In this document: one piece after another, positions 43,626-52,720 of the stretch
Position numbering within the stretch: position 1 is the stretch's first letter
Layout: every line of letters starts with the position of its first letter
NCBI GenBank assembly: GCA_963759175.1
Contig: CAVWXP010000005.1
Location: 62,001 to 126,000 of the forward strand
DNA: 64,000 bases
Direction: 5' to 3'
DNA from: SZUA-442 sp963759175
GTDB lineage: Bacteria > Actinomycetota > Acidimicrobiia > Spongiisociales > UBA5794
The notes under the pieces: model-generated
What the model was told of the DNA's origin: nothing
Databases searched by the model: none
Seen by the model: the letters and a program-made list of their open reading frames with translations, nothing else
Position numbers and translations under genes: made by a program

Positions 43626-45029
43626 TCACAACTCGATGACCGGGATGCCGATCTCGTCGGCGAGTGCACGCAGCTCCTCGCGGACATCGGCGTACACGAG
43701 CCCGTAGTGGTGCTCGAGACCCTCGGACATGATGGTTTCCAACACATCATCGACCGGCGTGTCGAAGCGAAGGACACCCGCAGTCCCCGAGAATGGGAGC
43801 GGTCGTCGCAGCATCTCCCCGCCACCGATGGTGAGCCGGTGCCGGCCCTTGGATTGACTGAATCGGGCGATGGTCACCCTCCCCGGCTTCAGGGGGAACT
43901 CGGAGAGGAGTGGTTTGCGGCGATTGGAGTGGATCGTCGCAACAGGGGTCGACTCGGGATCGGCCATGTCGAACGGGGCGAGGCCGCAGTGCCACACGAC
44001 GCCCGTGTTCGTGGTCGTGTCGGTGTCGAGGTCGACGAGGTCGGCGACGAACGAAGGGGCTTCGGCCAACCACGACAGGACCAGTCCGGTGATGTTGCCG
44101 TAGACGTCGGCCTCACACGAGCCCGGGGTGTGATCGTCGGTCAACATCGCCATCGGTGTACAGGCCGCTGCGCCGAACTCGGTGAAGGTCTCGGGCCAGC
44201 AACGCGTCGCCACACCCGACCAGCCATGGTCCTCGATGAGCGACTTGAGTCCGGCGTTCATGCGGAGGCTCGCATCGAGGGCGACCTGATCCACGTCGTC
44301 GACGCCATCGAGGAATCCCGATGCTCGAGCACGCGCCGCGGCGACGGTCTCGGGAGCGGCCGACGCCGAGCGTTCGAACAACTCGGGGAGGGCCACCTCA
44401 TCCACCGTGACTCCGAGGACCTCGCGCAGCGTCGCGGCCTCATAGCCGCACGGCTCGAACCCGTCGGGCCGTTCGCCGACCCGACCGATCGTGGTGTCTG
44501 CGAGGCGGGCACGCACCTCCTTGGCACGAGCAATTGCCGCAGCACCAGGCACGGATCCGTTGACGGCATCGGTGACCCGATGCGACGGAACCCCGCCGGT
44601 GAGGGCTTCGGAGATCGCTGCGGGTGCCGACGGGTCATCGGCGGGTGCGAGCACCCAGCGATAGTCCCGGCCGGTGGTCGAGAGGGTGTAGGCGGCGAGG
44701 TTGATGCCACAGAACGAGTTCAGGCGGAGTCGACCGCCGGTGCGCTCCTCCGAGATCGCCCACAGGACCACCGGCAGTTCGTGGGCCGTGGCTGCCACGG
44801 CGAGTGACGAGTCCGCGAAGGTCGCCTGGAGGATGATCAGCGCCTCGACCTCGGAAGCCATGGCATCAGCGAGCCGATCGTTGACGGCTCCGATGTCCAT
44901 CGCAACATCAGCAGAGCCGACCACATCCCATCCCGCGGAGCGGAGATTGGCGAGCGCAGCGTCAGCGGACTCCTGGGCGAACGGGACGTCGAATGTCGGT
45001 CGACCGATGGCGACGAATCCGCAGCGCAT
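43626..45029 (-). CDS. L-fucose/L-arabinose isomerase family protein
   Basis: 467 residues related to the FucI/AraA-type ketol isomerases. It has an N-terminal alpha/beta domain (MRCGFVAIGRPTFDVPFAQ, EALIILQATFADSSLA) and a central domain with GWSGVATRCWPETFTEFGAAACTPMAMLTDD. That segment matches the fucose-isomerase metal-site context with Glu and Asp. The C-terminal domain includes NTGVVWHCGLAPFDMA. It would convert an aldose to a ketose with a divalent metal. The ATG overlaps the aldolase stop (TGATG). Isomerase, PfkB kinase and LacD-type aldolase in one operon form a complete isomerise-phosphorylate-cleave route; the sugar is not known. Confidence 0.78.
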   Translation of the reverse strand: MRCGFVAIGRPTFDVPFAQESADAALANLRSAGWDVVGSADVAMDIGAVNDRLADAMASEVEALIILQATFADSSLAVAATAHELPVVLWAISEERTGGRLRLNSFCGINLAAYTLSTTGRDYRWVLAPADDPSAPAAISEALTGGVPSHRVTDAVNGSVPGAAAIARAKEVRARLADTTIGRVGERPDGFEPCGYEAATLREVLGVTVDEVALPELFERSASAAPETVAAARARASGFLDGVDDVDQVALDASLRMNAGLKSLIEDHGWSGVATRCWPETFTEFGAAACTPMAMLTDDHTPGSCEADVYGNITGLVLSWLAEAPSFVADLVDLDTDTTTNTGVVWHCGLAPFDMADPESTPVATIHSNRRKPLLSEFPLKPGRVTIARFSQSKGRHRLTIGGGEMLRRPLPFSGTAGVLRFDTPVDDVLETIMSEGLEHHYGLVYADVREELRALADEIGIPVIEL

Positions 45030-46078
45030 CAGTCGATACCTCCATACGAATGCCGGAAGGACGCATCGGCATGGGTGAGGCCCGGACCGTCCGGAGCGAA
45101 GGCACGGTGCTTGGTGAACGGGAGGGCCTCCCGTTCGGCGAGGGCGTTGATGCCGGCGAGGTACGGTGCACTGTCGGTGCGCAGCGCCTCCTTGGTCGCG
45201 GCGATGTCGGGGAAGGCCTTGAGGGCCTCCCACCAGATCGCGCGGCCTGCGAGGAATCCGCTGGCACCAGCTCGAAACGCGTAGGTGAGGATGTTGGTGA
45301 AGTCGCCCTGGGAGGCACCGGCGGACAGCATCACCCACGGCACGGGCGACAGCCGGTCGATCTCGTTGAACAGCGACTGCGTCGCTGCCGTGCGGGCGTC
45401 GTCGTCTGCCGGGTCGGGGATGTCGGCGGCCGGCAGGGGGCTCTCGAGCTTGAACACGTCGATGCCGTACTCGGGTGCGGCGAACGTGGCGACGCTCTCG
45501 AGAACGTGATCGGATCGCTTCTGGGGTTGCTCGACGTAGCCGGTGGTGTGCTGGTCATCCCCAGGGAAGCTGTAGACGAGCAGCTCGAACAGGAACGGGA
45601 TGTCATAGCGTCGGCACTCGTCGCCGATGCGGGCGACGAACTCCTGTTGATGTTCGCGCACGGCCTTGTCGGCATCCGGGCGATACCACGCGAGGAGCTT
45701 GACCGCGTCACCGCCGACGCGACGGATCTTCTCGACGCTCCAATCGTCGATGGACGACGACAGGCGCCCACGCTCGGTCTCGACGAACACCGAGTCCTCG
45801 AGAGTCAGGAGGAGACCCTGGCGGGGCGACACAACGTCGATGGCCTTCGGGTACGCGAAGTGCGGGTCGAGCAGCATGGCGGATGCCCCGTCGGCGAGTT
45901 CCTCGACGAGGAGTCGCTTGACGAGCGCGACGTCGTCATATGCCGCCTCGTCCGATCCACGCGCCGCTTTGACGAGGTCCTTGATCGGTGGTCGCTGGTC
46001 GACAGCGACCATCTTGAAGATGCCCTGGTCGTCTGCGAGGCGCCTGAGTCCCCACAACTTGCCTGCGCTGACGTTCAC
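45029..46078 (-). CDS. Class I aldolase, LacD/tagatose-1,6-bisphosphate aldolase-like
   Basis: 349 residues of the DeoC/LacD TIM barrel: FKMVAVDQRPPIKDL, GASAMLLDPHFAYP, DAVKLLAWYRPDAD (candidate Schiff-base Lys), IPFLFELLVYSFPG, DVFKLESPLP and PWVMLSAGASQGDF. It resembles tagatose-bisphosphate aldolase and the sulfofructose-phosphate aldolase YihT and should yield DHAP plus an aldehyde. A second, diverged homologue is at 15173. The GTG start overlaps the PfkB stop (GTGA). The substrate is probably the phosphorylated ketose made by the flanking kinase. Confidence 0.83.
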   Translation of the reverse strand: MNVSAGKLWGLRRLADDQGIFKMVAVDQRPPIKDLVKAARGSDEAAYDDVALVKRLLVEELADGASAMLLDPHFAYPKAIDVVSPRQGLLLTLEDSVFVETERGRLSSSIDDWSVEKIRRVGGDAVKLLAWYRPDADKAVREHQQEFVARIGDECRRYDIPFLFELLVYSFPGDDQHTTGYVEQPQKRSDHVLESVATFAAPEYGIDVFKLESPLPAADIPDPADDDARTAATQSLFNEIDRLSPVPWVMLSAGASQGDFTNILTYAFRAGASGFLAGRAIWWEALKAFPDIAATKEALRTDSAPYLAGINALAEREALPFTKHRAFAPDGPGLTHADASFRHSYGGID

Positions 46079-46971
46079 GGTGTGCTCTCCTCGATGTGGG
46101 CAACGACGTCGTGGCGGGACGGGAATCCGTCCCTGCCACCGCCAGCCGCACATTTCACGGCGGCAGCAGCCGACGACCACCTCACGATATCGCTCGTCGG
46201 GTGACCTTCGGCCACGCCGAGTGCGAACGCGCCATGGAACACATCCCCGGCGCCGAGGGTGTCGATGGCCTCGACGACGAATGCCGGAGTCCGCTGCGTC
46301 GATCCCCCTTCAGACCACACGACGCCGTCCGAGCCCATCGTGACGGCGACGAACCCACCGATGTCGGATGCCATGCGCTCCACGGTGGTGGCGTTCGTGA
46401 TCCGGGCGAGGCGTTCGAAAGCCGGCTGGGAGAAGACCACGTGGGTGGCACCGGTGAGGAGATCCTGGGGCACGGGCTCGTCGGTGAGGTCGCAGTCAAC
46501 GACGATCGGGATGCCGAGGTCGCGGCCGATGGACGCGGCCTCGACGGCACCTGCGGGCCATCGGACGTCGACGAGGATCACGTCGCTGTCGGCGAGCTCG
46601 GCATGGGAGGGAGGAGTCGCTGATCGCCACAGCTGCGGGTCCGTTCGGTTGATGATGGTGCGCTCCCCGTCGGGGGCGATCACGACAGCCGACAGCGGCG
46701 ACGGCGCGACGACGCGCCTGACGCCCGTGCAGTCGACACCGTACGAGGCCAGCTCGGCGATGACCTCGTCGCCGATGGCGTCGCGACCGAGCGACGTCAC
46801 CAGCGACGCCTGGCCACCGAGACGGGCGATCGCAACAGCGGCGTTCGCCGCCGGTCCACCACCCACCGCACGGAGGTGGGACGCGAAGTTCTTCTCACCC
46901 ATCAGCATCGGCTCGTCCAACGAGAAGACGAGATCCTGGACGGCGAGACCCACGCACGTGACCTTCGGCAT
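46075..46971 (-). CDS. PfkB-family carbohydrate kinase
   Basis: 298 residues: AVGGGPAANAAVAIARLGG near the N-terminus (substrate loop), GDEVIAELASYGVDCTGV, DVILVDVRWP and the C-terminal anion hole with catalytic Asp in IDTLGAGDVFHGAFALGVAEG. It is of the ribokinase/ketohexokinase group. The ATG overlaps the stop of the hydroxyacid dehydrogenase gene (TGATG), and its own stop overlaps the aldolase start, so kinase and aldolase are tightly coupled. It likely phosphorylates the ketose formed by the FucI-like isomerase. Confidence 0.85.
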   Translation of the reverse strand: MPKVTCVGLAVQDLVFSLDEPMLMGEKNFASHLRAVGGGPAANAAVAIARLGGQASLVTSLGRDAIGDEVIAELASYGVDCTGVRRVVAPSPLSAVVIAPDGERTIINRTDPQLWRSATPPSHAELADSDVILVDVRWPAGAVEAASIGRDLGIPIVVDCDLTDEPVPQDLLTGATHVVFSQPAFERLARITNATTVERMASDIGGFVAVTMGSDGVVWSEGGSTQRTPAFVVEAIDTLGAGDVFHGAFALGVAEGHPTSDIVRWSSAAAAVKCAAGGGRDGFPSRHDVVAHIEESTP

Positions 46972-47906
46972 CAGGAGACCCCTCTCGTCAGGACCGCATC
47001 GACAGCGGCGGCGATCATGTCACTCACCCTCCGATTCGACTCGGCGGTGATACCCGCGATGTGCGGGGTCAGGATGAGATTCGGGACATCCGCGAACCGA
47101 GCGCCCTGATCGGCATCGAGCGGTTCGGACGCGAACACGTCGAGTGCAGCGCCCCTCAGCGCACCGCCACGCAGCGCCTCCACGACGGCCTCCTCGTCGA
47201 CGATGCCGCCCCGCGCCGTGTTGATGAGGACGGCTGTGGGGCCCATCGCCGCGATCTCTGATCGGCCGATCAACCCGCGGGTCCCGTCCGTGAGCGGCAC
47301 GTGGAGACTCACGACATCGGCCTCGGCGAGGACATCGGCGAAGGGAAGGGACGTGCCCAGCCGCCACGCCGGATCATCGTCGTCGAGGAAAGGATCGTGG
47401 GCGATGACCTCCATCCCGAGACATCCGGCGAGCTCAGCGACGCGTTGGGCGATGGCACCGAAGCCAACGAGTCCGATCGTGCGACCGGCGACTTCGAGCC
47501 CCGTGGATGCCGTTCGCGGCCAATGGCCAGCTGCAACGTCGCCCGTCGACAGGAACGCCCCGCGCACCAGGGTGAGCATGGCGGCGATCACGTACTCGGC
47601 GACCGCGTCGGTGTTGGCCCCGGTCGCTGGCCGGACGGCGACGCTGCGTTCGGAGCACGCCGGGAGGTCGATGTTGTCGAGGCCGACACCGAGGCGACCG
47701 ACGATCGCGAGCCGTGGGGCCGATTCGAGCAACTCATCGTCGACGATCGTTCGGTTCCGAACGATGAGGGCATCGGCATCGGCCATCACCCGCAGCAATC
47801 CCGGTCGGTCGTCAGCGAGATCGGGCTGATAGACCACCCGGTGATGGGTGGCGAGGGAGGCAACCGACGACTCGTCCATGAATTCGGTGATGATGATCGT
47901 CGCCAT
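46971..47906 (-). CDS. D-2-hydroxyacid dehydrogenase (SerA/GhrB-like)
   Basis: 311 residues with the complete family pattern: LGVGLDNIDLPACSERSVAVRPATGANTDAVAE in two segments before the Rossmann domain, the cofactor loop GLVGFGAIAQRVAEL, catalytic Arg in NTARGGIVDEEAVV, a Glu region and the catalytic His in LTPHIAG. There is no ACT domain, so it is a short form acting on a small 2-hydroxy or 2-keto acid (glyoxylate, hydroxypyruvate or a pathway-specific acid) rather than a regulated serine-pathway enzyme. It begins 3 bp after the threonine-synthase-like gene. Confidence 0.85.
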   Translation of the reverse strand: MATIIITEFMDESSVASLATHHRVVYQPDLADDRPGLLRVMADADALIVRNRTIVDDELLESAPRLAIVGRLGVGLDNIDLPACSERSVAVRPATGANTDAVAEYVIAAMLTLVRGAFLSTGDVAAGHWPRTASTGLEVAGRTIGLVGFGAIAQRVAELAGCLGMEVIAHDPFLDDDDPAWRLGTSLPFADVLAEADVVSLHVPLTDGTRGLIGRSEIAAMGPTAVLINTARGGIVDEEAVVEALRGGALRGAALDVFASEPLDADQGARFADVPNLILTPHIAGITAESNRRVSDMIAAAVDAVLTRGVS

Positions 47907-47909
47907 GGT

Positions 47910-49148
47910 TCAGGCCAGCGCCATGGCTTCCCAATCGATGGGTGCGTCCTTGTCGAGGGAGGCGTCTGCCGGTGGCATCGGGTACTTGAGGCCGCTTCCG
48001 CAGTTGAACAGGACAGCACGTTCGTTCTTGTCGACCAATCCCTGCTCGAGGGCGGTCTCGTAGGCGGCGACCGTCGCCGCTCCCTCCGGGCAGATGAGGA
48101 GACCATCAGTCTGGGGCACCACGCGGTGTGCGGCAGCAATCGCTTCGTCGGGGACCGCGATGGCAAACCCTCCACTCTCACGCACGGCATCGAGGATGAG
48201 GAAGTCGCCGACAGCGGCCGGCACGCGGATCCCCGATGCGATGGTCGCCGCATCATCCCACCGGCGGGCGTGGCGCTCGCCCTCGTTGTAGGCACGAACG
48301 ATGGGGGCGCACCCCGTCGACTGCACAGCGACCATCCGCGGGAGGTCCCCCGCTATCCACCCGATCGCCCGCAGTTCCTTGAAGGCCTTCCACATGCCGA
48401 TGAGGCCGGTTCCGCCACCGGTCGGGTAGAAGATGATGTCCGGGAGTTGCCATCCGAGTTGGTCGGCGAGCTCGAGACCCATCGTCTTCTTGCCTTCGAT
48501 CCGATACGGCTCCTTGAGGGTGGACACATCGAACCAACCCATGGCGTCCTTGCCCGCACCGACGATCTTGCCGCAGTCGTCGATGAGGCCGTTGACACGC
48601 CAGACCTTGCCACCTTGGAGGGCGATCTCACGGACATTGACCTCGGGCGTGTCCGCCGGACAGAAGATGTAGGACTCCATGCCTGCCCGGGTGGCGTAGG
48701 CGGCAAGGGCCGCCCCGGCGTTCCCGTTCGTGGGCATGGCGAGGCGGGTGAGGCCGAGTTCCTTGGCCATCGACACCGCCATGCCGATGCCGCGAGCCTT
48801 GAACGACCCGGTCGGTAGGCGACCCTCGTCCTTCATGACAATGCTGGTTGCGCCGAGCCGTTGCTCCATCGCGGGAAGCGGAACGAGGGGGGTCTGTGTC
48901 TCGGCAAGGGAGACCACGTTCTCGGTGCGGCGCACCGGAAGGAACTCGCGGTAGCGCCACATACCGTCGGGTCGCGAGGCGAGGTCGTCCTTGGTGACCG
49001 AGGACGACACGCCGTCGAGGTCGTACTGGACCAGCATGGGCTTTCCCTCTGGCGACAAACCGTGGATCGTGTCGGCCGGAAATCGATCGCCGGTGTACGC
49101 ACACTCGAGATGCGCAACGAAGGTGGGCGTGTCAGCGATCGCGGTCAC
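47910..49148 (-). CDS. Threonine synthase-like PLP enzyme
   Basis: 412 residues of PLP fold type II: N-terminal zinc-ribbon remnant (HLECAYTGDRF), the PLP lysine in RLPTGSFKARGIGMAVSMAKELG, PTNGNAGAALAAYATRAG and the phosphate cup FYPTGGGTGLIG. Catabolic operon position with a hydroxyacid dehydrogenase, kinase and aldolase is unusual for biosynthetic threonine synthase, and no hom or thrB is adjacent. A different beta/gamma-replacement or elimination reaction on a pathway intermediate is possible. The GTG start (VTAIADTPTF) has AGGAG six bases upstream. It is the first gene of the minus-strand operon, divergent from the AglEFG-like transporter. Confidence 0.82.
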   Translation of the reverse strand: MTAIADTPTFVAHLECAYTGDRFPADTIHGLSPEGKPMLVQYDLDGVSSSVTKDDLASRPDGMWRYREFLPVRRTENVVSLAETQTPLVPLPAMEQRLGATSIVMKDEGRLPTGSFKARGIGMAVSMAKELGLTRLAMPTNGNAGAALAAYATRAGMESYIFCPADTPEVNVREIALQGGKVWRVNGLIDDCGKIVGAGKDAMGWFDVSTLKEPYRIEGKKTMGLELADQLGWQLPDIIFYPTGGGTGLIGMWKAFKELRAIGWIAGDLPRMVAVQSTGCAPIVRAYNEGERHARRWDDAATIASGIRVPAAVGDFLILDAVRESGGFAIAVPDEAIAAAHRVVPQTDGLLICPEGAATVAAYETALEQGLVDKNERAVLFNCGSGLKYPMPPADASLDKDAPIDWEAMALA

Positions 49149-49162
49149 GGGTTCTCCTGGGT

Positions 49163-49195
49163 TGGGTCGGCGCGGTGGAGGACACCGCCGACCCA
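49163..49195 (-). promoter_or_regulatory. Leader hairpin directly upstream of the threonine-synthase-like gene
   Basis: A strong stem (TGGGTCGGC / GCCGACCCA plus GGTG / CACC, with a two-base bulge) ends 5 bases before the AGGAG ribosome site. It could stabilise the operon mRNA or attenuate it. The rest of the 208-bp divergent control region holds a LacI-like half-consensus GGGAAACGATTCGA at 49241. Confidence 0.5.
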
Positions 49196-49356
49196 TCGTA
49201 ACGATCGTGGACCCGGTGCGAGATCCTGAGTCGCTGAGTTGGGAAACGATTCGACGGTGATTCTGACGGTGCTAGCCTTCCCACAGTGGTGATCCGATGA
49301 TCGCCGCTCTGGTGGTGTGTAACCACCCTTCTATTCGACAAAGAGAGGGAGCTCGA

Positions 49357-50712
49357 ATGAAGAGATTCCGTAATGTCGTCATCTTGTTGTTTGCGTTCGC
49401 GCTGATTGTTGCAGCGTGTTCGTCCGACGATGACGGTGGCAGCGAGGACACGACGACGACCGAGGCCGGCACCGATACCACCGAGGCAATGGTGGATCTT
49501 GCCGGCACATCCGTGACGTTGTTCGGTCCCGAGTCCAGCGAGAACGAGGCCGGAGCCATGCAGGACGCGCTCGACGTGTTCGCAGAGGCCAACGGCATGA
49601 CGATCACCTACACGGGTGCTCGCGACTTCTCTGACCAGATCAACGCACAGGCAGCTGGCGGTAACCCTCCGGACATCGCGGTCTTCCCGCAGCCCGGTAA
49701 GGTCATCGACTTCGGGACGCAGGGATTCATCCTCCCGATCCCGGGCGATCTCGTTGAGTTCTCATCGGCCCAGTGGCCTGGTGGAACGCTCGAGACCGTG
49801 ACTGCAGCCGATCAGGTTTGGGGACTCCCGAACAAGACCGACCTGAAGTCCGTCGTGTGGTACAACACCTCGATCTTCGCGGACGGTGGCTATGAGGTTC
49901 CCGAGAGCCTCGACGCCCTCCTCGCCCTGGGCACGCAGATGATCGCCGATGGCGTGACTCCGTGGTGCGTGGGTATCGAGTCCGGTCCGGCAACGGGTTG
50001 GACGTTCACCGACTGGATGGAAGATCTGACACTGCGTCTGCAGGGTCCTGACTTCTACGACCAGTGGGTGTCCAACGAGGTCACCTTCGACGATGAGCGC
50101 GTCCAGGCCGTTGGCCAGACGATCATCGACATCTGGAACACGCCCGGCAACACGTTCGCCGCTGGTGGTTCGATTGCCGCAACGGCATTCGGCGACAACG
50201 GCGTTCCGCTCGCAGAGGGCGACTGTGCCATGCACCGTCAGGCCTCGTTCTTCGCCGCCTTCCTCCCTGAGGGAACGGCAGTGGGTCCGGGTGGCGATGT
50301 CGACGTGTTCTACTTCCCGTCAGCTGACGACTCTCGTCCGGTTCTGACCGCAGGCACCTACGTGTCGGCGTTCAACGACCGTCCTGAGGTGTGGGCTGTC
50401 ATGGAGTACCTGACCTCGGCCGATTACTCGACCAACCGTCAGGCTGCACAGGCAGAGCGTGTCGGTGGCGGAGCGAACTCCGGCTACCTGTCCGCAAACC
50501 TCAACCAGGACCTCGGCGTGTACAACGACCTCGAGAAGTCGTTCGTCGAGATCCTCCAGACCGCCGACCCGGCCCGCTTCGACGCATCAGACCTGATGCC
50601 CGCAGCAGTTGGATCCGGTGCGTTCTGGACCGAGGGGACCAGCGCTGTCAACGGTGACAAGTCCGTCGCCGATGCATTCGCAGCAATTCAGGCTGCCTGG
50701 CCCAGCGAGTAA
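49357..50712 (+). CDS. Sugar ABC transporter substrate-binding lipoprotein (AglE-like, SBP family 1)
   Basis: 451 residues: lipoprotein signal FRNVVILLFAFALIVAACSS, Thr/Glu linker (SEDTTTTEAGTDTTEA), then an SBP_bac_1 fold with GAMQDALDVFAEANGMTITYTG, GGNPPDIAVFPQPGKV, WYNTSIFADGGYEVPESLDALLALG and GTYVSAFNDRPEVWAVMEYLT. The sequence resembles alpha-glucoside-binding AglE. ATG at 49357 has GAGGGAG six bases upstream. It leads an operon with two permeases and is divergent from the isomerase/kinase/aldolase operon, whose substrate it may supply. Confidence 0.86.
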   Translation: MKRFRNVVILLFAFALIVAACSSDDDGGSEDTTTTEAGTDTTEAMVDLAGTSVTLFGPESSENEAGAMQDALDVFAEANGMTITYTGARDFSDQINAQAAGGNPPDIAVFPQPGKVIDFGTQGFILPIPGDLVEFSSAQWPGGTLETVTAADQVWGLPNKTDLKSVVWYNTSIFADGGYEVPESLDALLALGTQMIADGVTPWCVGIESGPATGWTFTDWMEDLTLRLQGPDFYDQWVSNEVTFDDERVQAVGQTIIDIWNTPGNTFAAGGSIAATAFGDNGVPLAEGDCAMHRQASFFAAFLPEGTAVGPGGDVDVFYFPSADDSRPVLTAGTYVSAFNDRPEVWAVMEYLTSADYSTNRQAAQAERVGGGANSGYLSANLNQDLGVYNDLEKSFVEILQTADPARFDASDLMPAAVGSGAFWTEGTSAVNGDKSVADAFAAIQAAWPSE

Positions 50713-50757
50713 CAACGACCACATCGAGTCCTCGTGACTCGAACGTGACGTACGGAG

Positions 50758-50782
50758 GGCCCGGAGCTGAATGCTCCGGGCC
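50758..50782 (+). terminator. Hairpin between the AglE-like and AglF-like genes
   Basis: A perfect 10-bp stem (GGCCCGGAGC / GCTCCGGGCC) with a TGAAT loop lies 46 bp after the binding-protein stop and 40 bp before the permease start, followed by TTCCT. It is the third example in the window of a hairpin behind a binding-protein gene. Confidence 0.65.
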
Positions 50783-50821
50783 TTCCTGCTAGTTTGTGGC
50801 CGAGAGGGACGAAGGGACGGT

Positions 50822-52720
50822 ATGGACAGGGTCATCGCGACCATCGTCGGCGTCGCCGCGGCGGTCATCATCAGTGCGGTCGTGTTCGTCGGAGCGAACA
50901 AACTGTTCGACCTCGCTCCGCGCAAGTGGTCGATCTTCAGCTCGCTGATCGGGGGTGCATCCGCCCTGACGGCGTTCGGTCTCATGTGGGGCAACCGCCT
51001 CATCGATCAACCGGTGGCCGTGACGGTCATCGCCACGGTCATAGGTGCGGGCACCGGGTACGCCCTGTCGCTCGCATCGGACGCGAACATTCGTTTCGGG
51101 ATCGGTGCCCTCGGCGGTGTCGTCCTCGGCGCCCTCGCAGGAGGTGCCCTGACCGAGGCCTCCCGCCCGGCCCTGGAGCCCGTGGCGCTCGTCGTCGCCG
51201 TGGCCGTCGGTCTGGCGATCGGTGCAGGACTGTGGACCGCTCGGGGCCGTAGCGCACCCATCCTTCGCCCCATGCTCCTATGGGGAGCGATCGGTTGGAT
51301 CTTCGGGGCGTTCCTCATCCCGAGCCTCGGTGACGGCAACCAGGCCTGGTCGATCGTGGCTGGGATCGTCGCCATCGGACTGTTGGGGTCATGGGTCGGA
51401 ACCTTCGGCATCCCCGGCGAGGTGGCGAGGCGCGACATCGCCCTCGGGTCTCGCAAGTACATCTTCCTGGCCCCTGCGATGGGCTTCATCGCCATGACCC
51501 TTGTGATCCCGCTGATCCGCACGGCTGTGCTGTCGCTGCAGTCGGGGTCGCCGATCAACCTGTCCTGGACCGGCCTCACGAACTACAGCGACATCTTCAC
51601 CGATCCCGGCATCCTCGATGTGAGCAACTGGTCCGACATGTTCACGAGCAGGCTCTTCTGGGTCGGGGTCCTCGTGCTGTTGATCGGCGTAGCTGTCGCC
51701 CGCTTCACCGGGCAGCGTTCCGGCGATTCGTTCGGCCTCAACGGCGGGTCGCTCGGCGCCTTGTCGTTCGGCGCCATCATCATCGGCTTTGCGTTCTTCT
51801 CGGTGATCCGTGGAACGATCTCGAACAACCTCTGGTGGATCTTCGCCGTGACCCTCTTCTCCACCGGGGCCGGTCTCGCGATCGCCGTGTTGTCCGACCG
51901 AAGCAAGGGCGAGAGCATCGCGAAGTCCTTCATCTTCATGCCGATGGCCATCTCCTTCGTCGGCGCAGGCATCATCTGGCGCTTCATGTACATCGCCCGC
52001 TCGCCCGGCAAGGACCAGACCGGCGTGATGAACGCCATCTGGGTGAAGATGGGTGAGTGGAGCAACAGCAGCACCGCGACGACGGTCATTGTGATCATCC
52101 TGGGTTTGATCCTCCTCGGCATCCTCTTCATCACCCTGCGAGGAAGTCAGGTGAAGAACTGGGCCGTCACCTCGGGATCGATCGTGGCTGCGATCCCCAT
52201 CGTCTGGCTCATCTACCGGTTCATCGGACCGGGTATCGGTGGATACGAGATGATCAACGGCGAGGTCGTCGCCAAGCCGGTGCTCTTCCTGACCGAGTCC
52301 CCGTTCAACAACTTCTGGATGATGGTCGTGCTGATCTGGATCCAGACCGGTTTCGCCATGGTCATCCTCTCGGCCGCCATCAAGGGCGTGCCGAAGGACC
52401 TCACCGAGGCAGCGGGTATCGACGGTGCATCCGAGTCGCAGGTCTTCTGGCGCATCACGGTTCCGTCGATCGCACCGACGATCGGCGTGGTGATCACCAC
52501 CCTGATCGTGACCGTGCTCAAGGTGTTCGACATCCCGAAGGTGATGACGAACGGCAACTTCGACACGCAGGTGCTCGCCAATGAGATGTGGCAGAAGGCG
52601 TTCACCGAACTGGACTTCGGTACCGGTTCGGCACTGGCCTTCCTGTTGTTCTTGGGCGTGCTGCCGGTGATGTGGATGAATATTCGAAGAATGCAGCGAC
52701 AAAGGGAGTCCGTGCGATGA
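50822..52720 (+). CDS. Sugar ABC transporter permease (AglF/MalF-like) with large extra membrane regions
   Basis: 632 residues, about twice the usual AglF length. The first 200 residues form six or so hydrophobic segments with no clear family match (MDRVIATIVGVAAAVIISAVV onward). The permease proper begins near KYIFLAPAMGFIAMTLVIPLI, and the ATPase-contacting EAA loop is near the C-terminus (LTEAAGIDGASESQVFWRITVPS). A further hydrophobic insert (residues about 265-330 and 420-470) separates the periplasmic and core helices. It pairs with the AglG-like permease, whose start overlaps its stop (ATGA). No ATPase gene is in the operon. Confidence 0.83.
   Translation: MDRVIATIVGVAAAVIISAVVFVGANKLFDLAPRKWSIFSSLIGGASALTAFGLMWGNRLIDQPVAVTVIATVIGAGTGYALSLASDANIRFGIGALGGVVLGALAGGALTEASRPALEPVALVVAVAVGLAIGAGLWTARGRSAPILRPMLLWGAIGWIFGAFLIPSLGDGNQAWSIVAGIVAIGLLGSWVGTFGIPGEVARRDIALGSRKYIFLAPAMGFIAMTLVIPLIRTAVLSLQSGSPINLSWTGLTNYSDIFTDPGILDVSNWSDMFTSRLFWVGVLVLLIGVAVARFTGQRSGDSFGLNGGSLGALSFGAIIIGFAFFSVIRGTISNNLWWIFAVTLFSTGAGLAIAVLSDRSKGESIAKSFIFMPMAISFVGAGIIWRFMYIARSPGKDQTGVMNAIWVKMGEWSNSSTATTVIVIILGLILLGILFITLRGSQVKNWAVTSGSIVAAIPIVWLIYRFIGPGIGGYEMINGEVVAKPVLFLTESPFNNFWMMVVLIWIQTGFAMVILSAAIKGVPKDLTEAAGIDGASESQVFWRITVPSIAPTIGVVITTLIVTVLKVFDIPKVMTNGNFDTQVLANEMWQKAFTELDFGTGSALAFLLFLGVLPVMWMNIRRMQRQRESVR

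Noticed and set aside
49241..49254. LacI-type operator GGGAAACGATTCGA upstream of the AglE-like gene
   Set aside because: The centre matches, but the outer bases do not and no LacI gene is in the window; kept only as a remark.
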